64,000 nucleotides of DNA from positions 4,650,001-4,714,000 of the forward strand of contig NZ_CP108100.1 of assembly GCF_036195045.1 (NCBI RefSeq), given 5' to 3'. This document shows positions 38,664 through 48,200 of this stretch, one piece after another (within the stretch, counting starts at the first letter, position 1; every line of letters begins with the position of its first letter). The notes below the pieces were generated by a model. That model made no database searches. It was not told the origin of the DNA and saw nothing but the letters and a program-made list of their open reading frames with translations. Both the position numbers and the translations under genes were made by a program. The stretch is from Streptomyces sp. NBC_00236 (lineage in GTDB: Bacteria > Actinomycetota > Actinomycetes > Streptomycetales > Streptomycetaceae).

Positions 38664-39506
38664 TCAGGAGTCGCGCCAGTTCGAGGTGGATTCGTGGGTG
38701 AGTCGTCGGCTCATGAGGTCGACCATGGCCACCTTGATCATGGCTTCAGAGCGGTGGGGGTGGGTTTCGTAGTCGCGGGCGAGACGGCGGTGATGCATGA
38801 GCCAGCCGAAGGTCCGCTCGACGACCCAGCGCCGCGGAATCACCTTGAAGCCCTTCTGGGCGGGGTCGCGACGCGTGACTTCGACATCGATGCCCAGGCG
38901 CGCGCCGTGGTCGATGACCTTGGTTCGATAGCCGCTGTCGGCCCACGCCTTCGTGACGCGGGGGTGGCCTTCGGCGATGTCCGAGAGCAGATGGATGCCA
39001 CCGGCGTTGTCGGAGACGCTGGCGGCGGTGACCAGCACGGCCAGGAGGAGGCCGAGCGTGTCGACGCCGATGTGACGTTTGCGGCCCGCGATCTTCTTGC
39101 CCGCGTCGATGCCCTGACCGGCCGCGGGCACATTGGCCGAGGTCTTGACGCTCTGGGCGTCGAGAACGCAGGCGCTGGGCTCGACATCGCGGCCTTCGGC
39201 CTTCCGGACCAAGTGCCGCAGTAGGCCGTTGAGCTGGTCGCAGACCTCGTCCTTCTGCCAGGCGGCGAAGTATCCGTAGACGGTTTCCCACGGAGCGAAG
39301 TCGTGTGGCAGATACCTCCATGGGATCCCGGTCCGGTCGACGTAGAGGATGGCGTCCATGATCCGGCGCAGATCGTGCTCGGGCGGCCGGCCGATGTCCA
39401 AGCCCTTCCCCCTTCGCTCGGTCCGCCAGGCCGTAAGAGTTGGTTCCAGCAGTTTCCAACGGGCATCGGACAAGTCGCTCGGATACGGTCGCGGTCCGCG
39501 AGGCAT
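38664..39506 (-). CDS. IS5-family DDE transposase
   Basis: The 280-residue protein starts MPRGPRPYPSDLSDARWKLLEP. The catalytic triad is visible: Asp116 (VLDAQSVKTS), Asp190 (WADSGYR) and Glu230 (RWVVERTFGWL). DUF4096-like N-terminal sequence and the ending motif DYETHP are typical. There is no frameshift or internal stop, so it should be active. The frame is open upstream but homology starts at the ATG at 39506. Confidence 0.94.
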   Translation of the reverse strand: MPRGPRPYPSDLSDARWKLLEPTLTAWRTERRGKGLDIGRPPEHDLRRIMDAILYVDRTGIPWRYLPHDFAPWETVYGYFAAWQKDEVCDQLNGLLRHLVRKAEGRDVEPSACVLDAQSVKTSANVPAAGQGIDAGKKIAGRKRHIGVDTLGLLLAVLVTAASVSDNAGGIHLLSDIAEGHPRVTKAWADSGYRTKVIDHGARLGIDVEVTRRDPAQKGFKVIPRRWVVERTFGWLMHHRRLARDYETHPHRSEAMIKVAMVDLMSRRLTHESTSNWRDS

Positions 39507-39727
39507 GTTTCTGTAGTAGCAATGGCGGCCTTCCCGTTGAAGGGCGCAAACAGGCGCGACCGGGGGCGCGTTGGGATCAGACAGGAGCGAAGGGATCGAA
39601 ACGGACCCTCGAAAGACGTCACCCGCCCCGCCTGCCCACAACAGACGTCCGAAGCCTCAGCCGACCCGAACCGTTCTGCCACCTGAACTGCGATGAAGCA
39701 CCCCTGCCGGGACAAAACGCTCTTTTA

Positions 39728-39789
39728 GGGCGTGTTTCGGAAGTCCCGCCTGCTCTCCGGGCGGACGGCGCTACTTCCGAAACACGCCC
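39728..39789. terminator. 17-bp hairpin, original terminator of the cold-shock gene
   Basis: GGGCGTGTTTCGGAAGT pairs with its exact complement, with a 28-base loop that has its own CCGCC and GGCGG stem. It begins immediately after the TTA duplication, so the IS has separated the stop codon of the cold-shock gene from this hairpin by 1.5 kb. It also faces the end of mqnD. Confidence 0.75.
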
Positions 39790-39796
39790 CAGGCGC

Positions 39797-40654
39797 TCAG
39801 ACGAACGACAGCGCGTCCGGGCCGAGGGGCGGCACCAGTCCCTCGGCCGCGGCGCGCGTCAGCAGGCCCCGGATCGCCGCGTAGCCGTCCTCGCCGAGGT
39901 CGGCGGTGAACTCGTTCACGTACAGACCGATGTGCTGGTCGGCGACGGACGGGTCCATCTCCTGCGCGTGCTCCAGGACGTAGGGGCGCGAGGTCTCCGG
40001 GTCGTCCCAGGCCATCCGGACCGACGTGCGCACCGAGTCGGCGAGGAGCTTCAGCGTGTCGGCGCCCAGGGAGCGCTTGGCGATGATCGCGCCGAGCGGG
40101 ATCGGCAGCCCGGTCGTGTCCTCCCAGTGCCGGCCCATGTCGGCCAGGTTGTGCAGACCGTAGTTCTGGTACGTGAAGCGCGCCTCGTGGATGACGAGCC
40201 CGGCGTCGACCTTGCCGTCCCGCACCGCCGGCATGATCTCGTCGAACGGCATGACGACGATCTCACCGACCCCGCCGGGAACGACCTCCGCCGCCCAGAG
40301 GCGGAAGAGCAGGTACGCGGTGGAGCGCTCGCTCGGCACCGCGACCGTCTTCCCCGTCAGGTCCGCGCCCGCCTCCTTCGTGAGGACGAGCGGCCCGCAG
40401 CCCCGCCCCAGGGCCCCGCCGCACGGCAGGAGCGCGTACTCGTCGAGCACCCAGGGCAGTACCGCGTACGACACCTTGAGGACGTCCAGCTCGCCGCGCT
40501 CGGCCATGCCGTTGGTGAGGTCGATGTCCGCGAAGGTGACGTCGAGCGCGGGCGCGTCGGGCACCCTGCCGTGCGCCCAGGCGTCGAAGACGAACGTGTC
40601 GTTCGGGCACGGCGAGAAGGCGATCCGCAGCGGGTCAGGAGTCGTGTCGGTCAT
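39797..40654 (-). CDS. mqnD: 1,4-dihydroxy-6-naphthoate synthase (futalosine pathway)
   Basis: MqnD converts cyclic dehypoxanthine futalosine to 1,4-dihydroxy-6-naphthoate in menaquinone synthesis. The 285-residue protein has the periplasmic-binding-protein fold and the family start LRIAFSPCPNDTFVFDAWAHG, then LDVLKVSYAVLPWVL and VIHEARFTYQNYGLH. Upstream-extended frame is not supported. It overlaps the end of mqnB by 20 bases on the same strand. Confidence 0.93.
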   Translation of the reverse strand: MTDTTPDPLRIAFSPCPNDTFVFDAWAHGRVPDAPALDVTFADIDLTNGMAERGELDVLKVSYAVLPWVLDEYALLPCGGALGRGCGPLVLTKEAGADLTGKTVAVPSERSTAYLLFRLWAAEVVPGGVGEIVVMPFDEIMPAVRDGKVDAGLVIHEARFTYQNYGLHNLADMGRHWEDTTGLPIPLGAIIAKRSLGADTLKLLADSVRTSVRMAWDDPETSRPYVLEHAQEMDPSVADQHIGLYVNEFTADLGEDGYAAIRGLLTRAAAEGLVPPLGPDALSFV

Positions 40655-41339
40655 GGTGGATCCAGCCTTCCAGTACGGGGGTGAGCTTCCCGAACGCCTC
40701 GGTGAGCGCGGCCAGCGCGTCGCCGATGCGCCAGGCGTCGCGGTCGCGCGGGCCGACGGCGTTGGAGACGGCCCTGATCTCCAGGACGGGGACACCGGCC
40801 AGTGCGGCCGCCTCCGCGACCCCGAAGCCCTCCATGGCCTCGGCCACGGCGCCGGGGTGCGCGGTGCGGAGCGCGGCGGCGCGTTCGGCGCTGCCGGTGA
40901 CCGTGGAGACGGTGAGGACGTCGCCGGTCACCCCACGGGTGGCGGCGACCGCCGCCCTCACCAGGGAGCGGGGTGGGAAGTGCCAGACCTGGCCGAAGCC
41001 CAGCTCGGTGACGGGCACGAAGCCCGCGGGGGTCTCGGCGCCCAGGTCCGCCGCGCCGATGCGGCCGGCCACGACGAGGGAACCGACCGGGGCCGCACCG
41101 GCGAACCCGCCGCCGATACCGGCCGAGATCACCAGGTCATAGCGGTCCGAGGCCAGGGCGAACGCGGCGGAGGCCGCCGCCGCTGCCGGCCCCGCGCCGC
41201 CCGCGAGGACGTCGTAGGGGCCCGCGCGATGGATCTCGGCGCCCGGAACCGTATGGACGGAGACGTCGCTGTCGGGCCCGGACGCACGCGTGACCGCGTC
41301 CCGTTCCACCGGGACAGCGGTCACGACGAGCACACGCAC
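40635..41339 (-). CDS. mqnB: futalosine hydrolase
   Basis: MqnB splits futalosine into hypoxanthine and dehypoxanthine futalosine. The 234-residue nucleoside-phosphorylase-fold protein has VLVVTAVPVERDAV, VISAGIGGGFAG, and EAMEGFGVAEAA with the sugar-binding Met-Glu-Gly. GTG start. With mqnD it marks the chorismate-futalosine route, which Streptomyces uses instead of the classical Men pathway. Confidence 0.94.
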   Translation of the reverse strand: MRVLVVTAVPVERDAVTRASGPDSDVSVHTVPGAEIHRAGPYDVLAGGAGPAAAAASAAFALASDRYDLVISAGIGGGFAGAAPVGSLVVAGRIGAADLGAETPAGFVPVTELGFGQVWHFPPRSLVRAAVAATRGVTGDVLTVSTVTGSAERAAALRTAHPGAVAEAMEGFGVAEAAALAGVPVLEIRAVSNAVGPRDRDAWRIGDALAALTEAFGKLTPVLEGWIHHDRHDS

Positions 41340-41367
41340 GGGGGAGTCCTCCGAGGTCAGGAGGGAA

Positions 41368-41847
41368 TCAGTCGGACTTCTCGAGCTTGAAGTGCCAGAT
41401 GCCGGTCAGCTTCTTGCCGTCGGTCTCCACGATGCTGATCTGGGTGGACTTCGTGGTCTCGCCGGTCTGGCTGGAGAAGAAGGCGCTGCCCGGGATGGAC
41501 CGGTAGGTCTTCTTGTACGGCTCCTGCTCGGCCTGCTGGCCGTTGATGAAGAGGGTCCAGCCGTTGTCCGCGACCTCGGGGTCGACGCCGAAGCGGACCT
41601 TGTCGTCCATCGCGGCCTTGACGGTCTTCTCCGCCTTCTTGTTGAGGCAGCCCTGGATATCGGACTCCTTGAGGGCCTTGCCGTCGTTGTAGCAGGACGC
41701 CTCGGCACTCACCGAGTTGTCGCCGACCGTCACGGTGGCGAGCGGCGTCGGCTTGTCGCAGGCGGAGAGGACAAGGAGTCCCGCGGACACGGCACCAAGA
41801 GCGACGCCGATTCGACGGCCCTTACCGGAGAAGAACGCAACGGTCAT
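41368..41847 (-). CDS. DUF2771-family lipoprotein
   Basis: The 159-residue protein has a basic start, a hydrophobic stretch and a lipobox LSAC with Cys30. The rest is a small acidic domain with an extra Cys pair (ASCYNDGK and DIQGCLNKK). DUF2771 lipoproteins are found beside MFS genes in actinomycetes; role unknown. Its gene ends 28 bases before the mqnB start codon; the two may form one transcript. Confidence 0.82.
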   Translation of the reverse strand: MTVAFFSGKGRRIGVALGAVSAGLLVLSACDKPTPLATVTVGDNSVSAEASCYNDGKALKESDIQGCLNKKAEKTVKAAMDDKVRFGVDPEVADNGWTLFINGQQAEQEPYKKTYRSIPGSAFFSSQTGETTKSTQISIVETDGKKLTGIWHFKLEKSD

Positions 41848-41874
41848 GGGCCGAAGGCTATCGGTCGCTCACGC

Positions 41875-43305
41875 TCACGCCACGCGGGGGTGCGGCGAGC
41901 CGCCCCGCGCGGCGCCCAGCAGACCCCGTACGGACGTGGCGGCACCGAGCGCGAGGATGCCCGCGGCGACCGACATGCCCAGTACTCCGTTGAGGGGGAG
42001 GGCGATCCCGACGGCGCCGCCGGCCACCCAGGCCATCTGGAGCAACGTCTCCGAGCGGGCGAACGCGGACGTCCGCACCTCCTCCGGTACGTCGCGCTGG
42101 ATCATCGCGTCCAGCGACAGCTTCGACAGGGCCTGGGTGAAGCCCGCCATGGCCGCGAGCGCGGCGACCATCACCGTGCTGAAGAAGACGGCGGCCAGCA
42201 CGGCGACGCCCAGCGCCAGGCCCAGCACCGAGGCGACGATGATCTCGGGACCGCGGGCTCTGAGCCAGGAGCCGACCGCGGTGCCCAGCGCGTTGCCCAC
42301 TCCGGCGGCCACACCGACGATGCCGAGTGAGATCGCGGCGCTCTGCCCGGCCAGTGGGTGCTCGCGCAGCAGGAACGCCAGGAAGAAGATCAGGAACCCG
42401 GAGAGCGCCCGGTGGGAGGCGTTGGCCTGGAGCCCGTGCAGGACGGACGGGCCGACGGAGCGCAGCCCGGGCCGCTTCTCCCCGCCCTTCTCCTTGGCCG
42501 GCTTCTTTCCGTTCCCGGGCGCGGCGTTCTTCCGGAGTGGTTCGGGCCGGACGGCACCCTCGCCGTGCGGCGGCACCAGATGCGCCTTCCGCTCCCCCTT
42601 CGCCGAGTCCACCTTGTGCGGCAGCGTGAAGGCGAGGACGGCGCCGCCGACGAAGATCGTGCACGCCCCGTACAGCGGCCACGGCGGACCGATGGTCTGG
42701 AGCCCCGCCCCGATGGGCGCGGCCACGCCGGTCGCCAGGAGACCGGCGAGGGTGACCCGCGAATTGGCCTTCACGAGCGAGAAACGGGGTGGCAGCAGAC
42801 GCGGTACGACGGCGCTGCGCACCACTCCGTACGCCTTCGAGCACACCAGTACGCCCAGAGCGGCCGGATACAGCTCCAGCCCGCCGGTGGCGACCGCGCC
42901 CGACATGGTGAGCGCCAGGACGGCCCGCGCCAGCATGGAGCCCGCCATGGCGGCGCGACGGCCGTGCGGAAGGCGGTCCAGGAGCGGGCCGATGACCGGG
43001 GCGAGCAGGATGAACGGCGCCATGGTGACGGCGAGATAAAGCGCGACCCGGCCGCGGGCCTGGTCCGTCGGTACGGAGAAGAACACGGTCGACGCGAGCG
43101 CGACCGTGATCATCACGTCGCCCGCGCCGTTCACCGCGTGCAGTTCGATCAGCTTGCCGAGGCCCGACTCACCGGCCCCGTGGGCGTGGGTCGCCTTCCG
43201 GATGCCGCGGGCGGTTCCGGTGAACGGGGTGTGGAGGGCATGACCGATCGACCGGCCCGTTCTGCGGAGCGGGCCGGATTCGTCGTGCGACCTGGCAGAA
43301 GCCAC
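41875..43305 (-). CDS. MFS transporter
   Basis: The 476-residue protein has a cytoplasmic N-terminal part (about 50 residues) and about 11-12 membrane helices. It also has a long central charged loop (KVDSAKGERKAHLVPPHGEG to KEKGGEKRPGL). PHGRRAAMAGS and similar loops resemble the MFS motif A. The substrate is unknown. The GTG at 43305 lies 6 bases after CACTAT, the leaderless spacing. It precedes the DUF2771 lipoprotein gene by 27 bases. Confidence 0.87.
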   Translation of the reverse strand: MASARSHDESGPLRRTGRSIGHALHTPFTGTARGIRKATHAHGAGESGLGKLIELHAVNGAGDVMITVALASTVFFSVPTDQARGRVALYLAVTMAPFILLAPVIGPLLDRLPHGRRAAMAGSMLARAVLALTMSGAVATGGLELYPAALGVLVCSKAYGVVRSAVVPRLLPPRFSLVKANSRVTLAGLLATGVAAPIGAGLQTIGPPWPLYGACTIFVGGAVLAFTLPHKVDSAKGERKAHLVPPHGEGAVRPEPLRKNAAPGNGKKPAKEKGGEKRPGLRSVGPSVLHGLQANASHRALSGFLIFFLAFLLREHPLAGQSAAISLGIVGVAAGVGNALGTAVGSWLRARGPEIIVASVLGLALGVAVLAAVFFSTVMVAALAAMAGFTQALSKLSLDAMIQRDVPEEVRTSAFARSETLLQMAWVAGGAVGIALPLNGVLGMSVAAGILALGAATSVRGLLGAARGGSPHPRVA

Positions 43306-43725
43306 TTGGTCATAGTGCCCCAGTCCCCGGCGTCACGAACCGAGATCGGCGCGGCGCGCGACGTGGACCGCCCCGTCGGGTCAGTGATCGGCCAGGTCGC
43401 AGGGGGTGCGGAGGGCCGGACCGGGAGGACCGGAGAGCGTTCTTCAGCGGGGACACGGCGTCGGATACGACGTCGTTTGGGACGGGCAGGTGGGCGGGGA
43501 GCGGCGGAGAGGGTAGCGTGCGTAGCGCGCCACCGGCGGTTGTTCTTGGCCGCGCGCCTCTCGGCGATCCCGCAGAATGGATCGCAGAAGGTGCGCCCGA
43601 GGCAGGTACAAACGGGTGTGGACGTCGACGCGGCCCCCAGGTCCGCTCCGCCCGCAACCGTATGGCCGAAATCGATGGATGTGCTGGCGCGCTCGTGAGA
43701 CTGGCGTAGGAGAGAAGCGAGACCT
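43306..43725. other. 420-base gap without a supported gene
   Basis: This lies between the divergent MFS and DUF3027 genes. Open frames here have poor codon use and no ribosome sites. The right part holds the ribosome site GGAGAG for the DUF3027 gene and presumably promoters for both sides. No RNA structure was convincing. Confidence 0.5.
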
Positions 43726-44661
43726 GTGAGTGCTGCGACGACGAGAAGCCGTACGGCCCGTACCCCCGTTCCCGACCGCCTGTGCGCAGAGGCCGTAGAC
43801 CTCGCCCGCGCGGCGGCCGAGGAAGCGGCCGCGCCGGGAGTGGTGGGTGAGCATGTGGCCGTGGTCCCCGAGGGGGACCGCGTCGTCACGCACTACTTCG
43901 AGTGCAAGGACCCGGCCTACCGGGGCTGGCGCTGGGCGGTGACCGTCGCCAGGGCCTCCCGCGCGAAGAACGTCACGCTGGACGAGACGGTCCTGCTGCC
44001 GGGCACCGACGCGCTGCTCGCGCCGGAGTGGGTGCCGTGGAGCGAGCGGCTGCGGCCGGGCGACATGGGGCCGGGCGACCTGCTGCCCACCGAGGCGGAC
44101 GACCTGCGCCTGGAGCCGGGCTACACCGGTGAGGACGAGCTCCCGCCGAACTCCGCGGTCGCCGCGGTCTCGGGCGAGCTGGCCGACCTCGTCGAGTCCG
44201 AGGACGCGGAACTGACGACGCGCCCGGAGCCGCCGCGCCGCGGCTCGATCGCGGCGGTCGCGGACGAGCTCGGCATGCGGCGTGCGCGGGTGCTGTCCCG
44301 GTACGGGCTTTATGCGGCGGCCGACCGCTGGGACGAGGGGTTCGGCGCGAAGACGCCGATGGCCCAGGCGGCCCCGGCGACGTGTGTGTCGTGCGCCTTC
44401 CTGGTGCCGCTCGCGGGTTCGCTGAAGCAGGCCTTCGGGGTCTGCGCGAACGAGTTCGGTCCGGCGGACGGGCACGTGGTGTCCCTGTCGTACGGGTGCG
44501 GCGGGCATTCGGAGGCCGCGGTCATGCCGAAGCCGCCGAAGCCGGCGCCGCATGCGCTGGACACGATGCAGGTGGACGAGTACCCGCTGCGTCCGGCGCG
44601 GGATTCCGGCTCCGTGCCGGTGGAGACGGATGCGCCGACGGAGGACCTCGGCCACTCGTAG
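43726..44661 (+). CDS. DUF3027-family protein
   Basis: This 311-residue protein has the DUF3027 marks VTHYFECKDPAYRGWRWAVTVARA, PEWVPWSERLRPGDMGPGDLLPT and then a C-terminal zinc-like part with CVSCAFLVPL, FGVCANEFGP and YGCGGHSEA. The four cysteines near the end may bind metal. It is cytoplasmic. In actinomycetes this family sits next to the sacsin-like gene, as here (across repeat copy C). Function unknown. Confidence 0.85.
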   Translation: MSAATTRSRTARTPVPDRLCAEAVDLARAAAEEAAAPGVVGEHVAVVPEGDRVVTHYFECKDPAYRGWRWAVTVARASRAKNVTLDETVLLPGTDALLAPEWVPWSERLRPGDMGPGDLLPTEADDLRLEPGYTGEDELPPNSAVAAVSGELADLVESEDAELTTRPEPPRRGSIAAVADELGMRRARVLSRYGLYAAADRWDEGFGAKTPMAQAAPATCVSCAFLVPLAGSLKQAFGVCANEFGPADGHVVSLSYGCGGHSEAAVMPKPPKPAPHALDTMQVDEYPLRPARDSGSVPVETDAPTEDLGHS

Positions 44662-44705
44662 GCAGTGGCCCGGGGGCGGTTTCCGGCGGGGTGCGGGTTG
44701 CCCCG

Positions 44706-45094
44706 GTCCGGGGCTCGGGGTTCCGTCCTCAAGCGCCGGACGGGCTTGATGGGTGCGGGTCCCCCGCCCCGGTGCGCCGTTGCCCGGTGGTGGGGGTCCG
44801 GTGCCCCTCCGGGGCGTCTCCTCAAACGACGAACGTTTCCAGTCCCACGCAGCGGACCCCGGTATCCGTTCGTCGTCCTGCGGGGACTCCCCTGCACGGC
44901 CCCGGACCGGCCGCCTTGCGTCTGCGGCAGCAGTCTCACCGGCGTGCAGACGCAGGCGATGCCGGGTGGGGGCGTGCAGGGGAGTCCCCGCAGAAAATGG
45001 CGTACGACCCGGGTCGTTTGCGTACCGGGGTGCACACGCCATTTTTGAGGAGTCTCCCCGGAGGGACCCCACCCCCACCCACCGGACAGGGGCG
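44706..45094. repeat. multi-hairpin dispersed repeat, copy C
   Basis: This copy has the same orientation as copy A, 389 bp. Its 21-bp H2 stem is 44878-44898 with 44973-44993. Inner stem TTGCGTCTGC (44916-44925) with GCAGACGCAG (44946-44955) has T:A where copy B has C:G. The H3 loop is full-length as in copy B. It lies after the DUF3027 stop and before the GTG of the sacsin-like gene, so it occupies the leader or promoter region of the latter. Confidence 0.92.
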
Positions 45095-45202
45095 TGCCGC
45101 ACCCGGCGGAGCACCCGTACCCGGAAGACCCGGTAGCTTCGGGGCGCACACTTGGCGGCACGGGGTACGCGTAAACCGGACGACGGATGAGGGAGTCACG
45201 GC

Positions 45203-48200
45203 GTGAGCATGAATGCGACCGAGGGGGCCGACCCATTCGGAACCGCGCGGCTGCGACGCGGCGTGCTCGATGCCTGGGGCGCCGGCCCCGCCCGCTTCCG
45301 TGAGGACGCCAACGCCGAGGAGGACCTCGCGCTCGGCGGCTACCGCGACCGCCTCGTCGTCGAACTGGCCCAGAACGCCGCCGACGCCGCGGCCCGCGCC
45401 CATGTGCCCGGCCGGCTCCGGCTCACCCTGCACCCGGCGACGGCGACCGCCCCCGCGGTCCTCGCCGCCGCGAACACCGGCGCACCCCTGGACGCCACCG
45501 GCGTGGAGTCGCTGTCCACCCTGCGGGCCTCCGCCAAGCGTGAGGGGCATGACGGGGCCGTCGGCAGGTTCGGCGTCGGGTTCGCCGCCGTCCTCGCCGT
45601 GAGCGACGAGCCGGCCGTCGTGGGCCGGCACGGAGGCGTGCGCTGGTCCCTCGCCGAGGCCCGGGACCTCGCCCGCGAGGCGGCCGTCGGCAGCCCCGGC
45701 CTCGGCGACGAACTGCGCCGCCGCGACGGACACGTACCGCTGCTGCGCCTCCCGCTGCCCGCCGAGGGCACCGCACCCGACGGCTACGACACCGTCGTCA
45801 TCCTGCCGCTGCGCGACGGCGTCGCCGAGGACCTGGTCGGCCGGCTGCTCGGCGCGATCGACGACGCCCTGCTCCTGACCCTGTCCGGCCTGGACGAGAT
45901 CGTCGTGGAAACCCCGGACACCGTACGGACGTTGCGCCGCTCGCAGCACGGCCCGTACACGCACGTCGAGGACTCCGGGCACGGCACGAACCGCTGGCGG
46001 ACCGTCACCCACCAGGGTCCGGTCGAGCCCGCCCTGCTCGCCGACCGCCCGCTGGAGGAACGGCTGCGCCCGCACTGGTCGGTGACCTGGGCGGTCCCCG
46101 TGGACGCGGAGGGCGCCCCGGTCCAGCCCCGCACGGCCCCCGTCGTGCACGCCCCGACGCCCACCGACGAACCGCTCGGCTTTCCCGCGCTGCTCATCGC
46201 CTCGCTGCCGCTGGACACCACCCGCCGGCACCCCGCGCCCGGTCTGCTCACCGATTTCCTGGTGCAGCGCGCGGCCGACGCGTACGCGGAACTGCTCGCC
46301 GACTGGCAGCCGGTGACCGTCGCGACGATCGGGCTCGTGCCCGGGCCGCTCGGCAAGGGCGAACTGGACGGCGCGCTGCGGGGCGCCGTACTGGAGCGGC
46401 TGCCCCGGGTCGCGTTCCTGGAACCGGCCGCCCCGCGCGACCCCGCCGCCGAACCCGACCGGTGGGACAGCTGGGACGCGGGGACGGAGAGCGCCCGCAA
46501 GGCCACCACCGCGCTGCGGCCGATCGAGGCCGAGGTGCTGGAGGGGGTCGGCGCCGAGACCGTCGCCGTGCTGGCCGAGGTGCTGCCGTGCCTGCTGCCC
46601 GCGGGACTTGAGCGCCGCGTCGAACTGCGGACACTCGGCGTCGCCCGGGTGCCGCTGACCGAGGCGATCGACCGGCTCGCGGGTCTGGAACGCGACCCGG
46701 GCTGGTGGCGGCGGCTGTACGACAGCCTGGCCGGTGTCGAGCCGGACCGGCTCTCCGGCCTTCCGGTGCCGCTCGCCGGCACGGAGTCCCAGGGCCCGGA
46801 CCCCGACGCGCCGGCCGTCCCGCGGACGACGATCGGGCCCCGGCAGATCCTGCTCCCGCTGCCCGACGCGCTGACCGGTCCCGTCCTGGACCGGCTCGGC
46901 CGGCTCGGGCTGAAGGTCGCGCATCCGGACGCCGCGCACCCGCTCCTGGAGAAGCTGGGCGCCCTGCCCGCCACGCCCCGCGCCGTGCTGACGACCCCGC
47001 AGGTGCGGGCCGCCGTCGCCGGTTCGCTGGACGCGGGCGAGATCTGGGACGAGGACGCGCTCGACGGCGACGAGCTCGTGGAGACCGTCCTCACCCTGGT
47101 CCGGGACGCCGACCTGGCACCCGGCGACGAGCCCTGGCTCGGTGCGCTCGCCCTGCCCGACGAGGACGGCGAGCTCGCGCCGGCCGGTGAACTGGTGCTG
47201 CCGGGCAGCCCGTTCGCCGCGATCATGCGCGAGGGCGAACTCGCCCTGTGCGACGAGGAGCTGGCCGGCCGGTGGGGCGAGCAGCCGCTCACCGCCTGCG
47301 GGGTGCTTGCCACGTTCGCGCTCGTCAGGGCCACGGATGTGGTGCTCGACCCCGATGAACTGGAACCCCGGGACAGCGACTTCGCCGAGCCCGACGACGC
47401 CGGGCTGCTCGACGCCGTCGACGTGTGGTGCGAGGACATCCTCGACCAGCTCCCCGACACCCCCGTGCCGCCGGTCGCCACCGAGATCGTCGCCGTCCGC
47501 GACCTCGACCTCGTCGACGACGACGCCTGGCCCCAGGCGCTCGCCCTGCTCGCCAGGCCGCCGCTGCGGGACGCGCTGACCCAGCCGGTGCGCGTGCTGC
47601 TCCCGGACGGCACGACGCAGTCCGTACGCCCGTACACGGCCTGGTGGCTGCGCGATCACCCGGTGCTGGACGGCCGCCGCCCGGCCGGCCTGCGCGCCCA
47701 CGGCGGGGACCCCCGGCTCGCGGGCCTGTACGACTCCGCCGACGCGACCGGCTTCGACGACGCGCAGGTGCTGCGCGCCCTCGGGGTACGGACGTCGGTC
47801 GCGGCCCTGCTGGACGAGCCCGGCGGTGCGGCCGAACTCCTCGGGCGGCTCGCGGACGAGGACCGTCCGGTCGGCCCCGTACAGCTGCACTCCCTGTACA
47901 CGGCGCTCGCCGAACTCGATCCGGAGCAGGTCACGCTGCCGGACGAACTGCGGGCCGTCGTCGACGGCGAGGTGCGGGTCGTCGACGCGGCGGACGCGAT
48001 GATCGCGGACGCCCCGGACCTGCTGCCGCTGACCGGCGGCGTGGCGCTGCTGCCCGTCGCCCCGTCGAGCGCGGCGGAGCTGGCCGAGCTGTTCCAGGTG
48101 CGGCGGCTCGGCGAGAGCGTCGAGGCGGAGGTGACGTCCGAGGGGGAGGAACACCAGGTCCCCGGCCCGGTCCGGATCCTGCTCGGCCCCGGCACCCCGG

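Larger units (their letters stand above)
38206..39724. mobile_element. IS5-family insertion sequence with passenger ORF
   Basis: The element is 1519 bp. Its ends are perfect 23-bp inverted repeats (starting AAGAGCGTTTTGTCCCGG at 38206 and ending CCGGGACAAAACGCTCTT at 39724). It is flanked by a 3-bp target duplication TTA (38203-38205 and 39725-39727). TNA targets are used by part of the IS5 family. It carries a DDE transposase on the minus strand and a 103-residue convergent ORF. The element is less GC-rich than its host and looks complete, which suggests a recent insertion. The right end has a 218-base gap before the transposase start, probably promoter DNA. Confidence 0.9.

Noticed and set aside
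43310..43657. An open frame of 115 codons on the minus strand in the 43.3-43.7 kb gap
   Set aside because: It is Pro/Arg-rich with no homology pattern or ribosome site.
44707..45136. Small open frames inside the dispersed repeats
   Set aside because: All six frames of all three copies are open only by high GC; the copies differ by indels that break every frame, and no ribosome sites are present.
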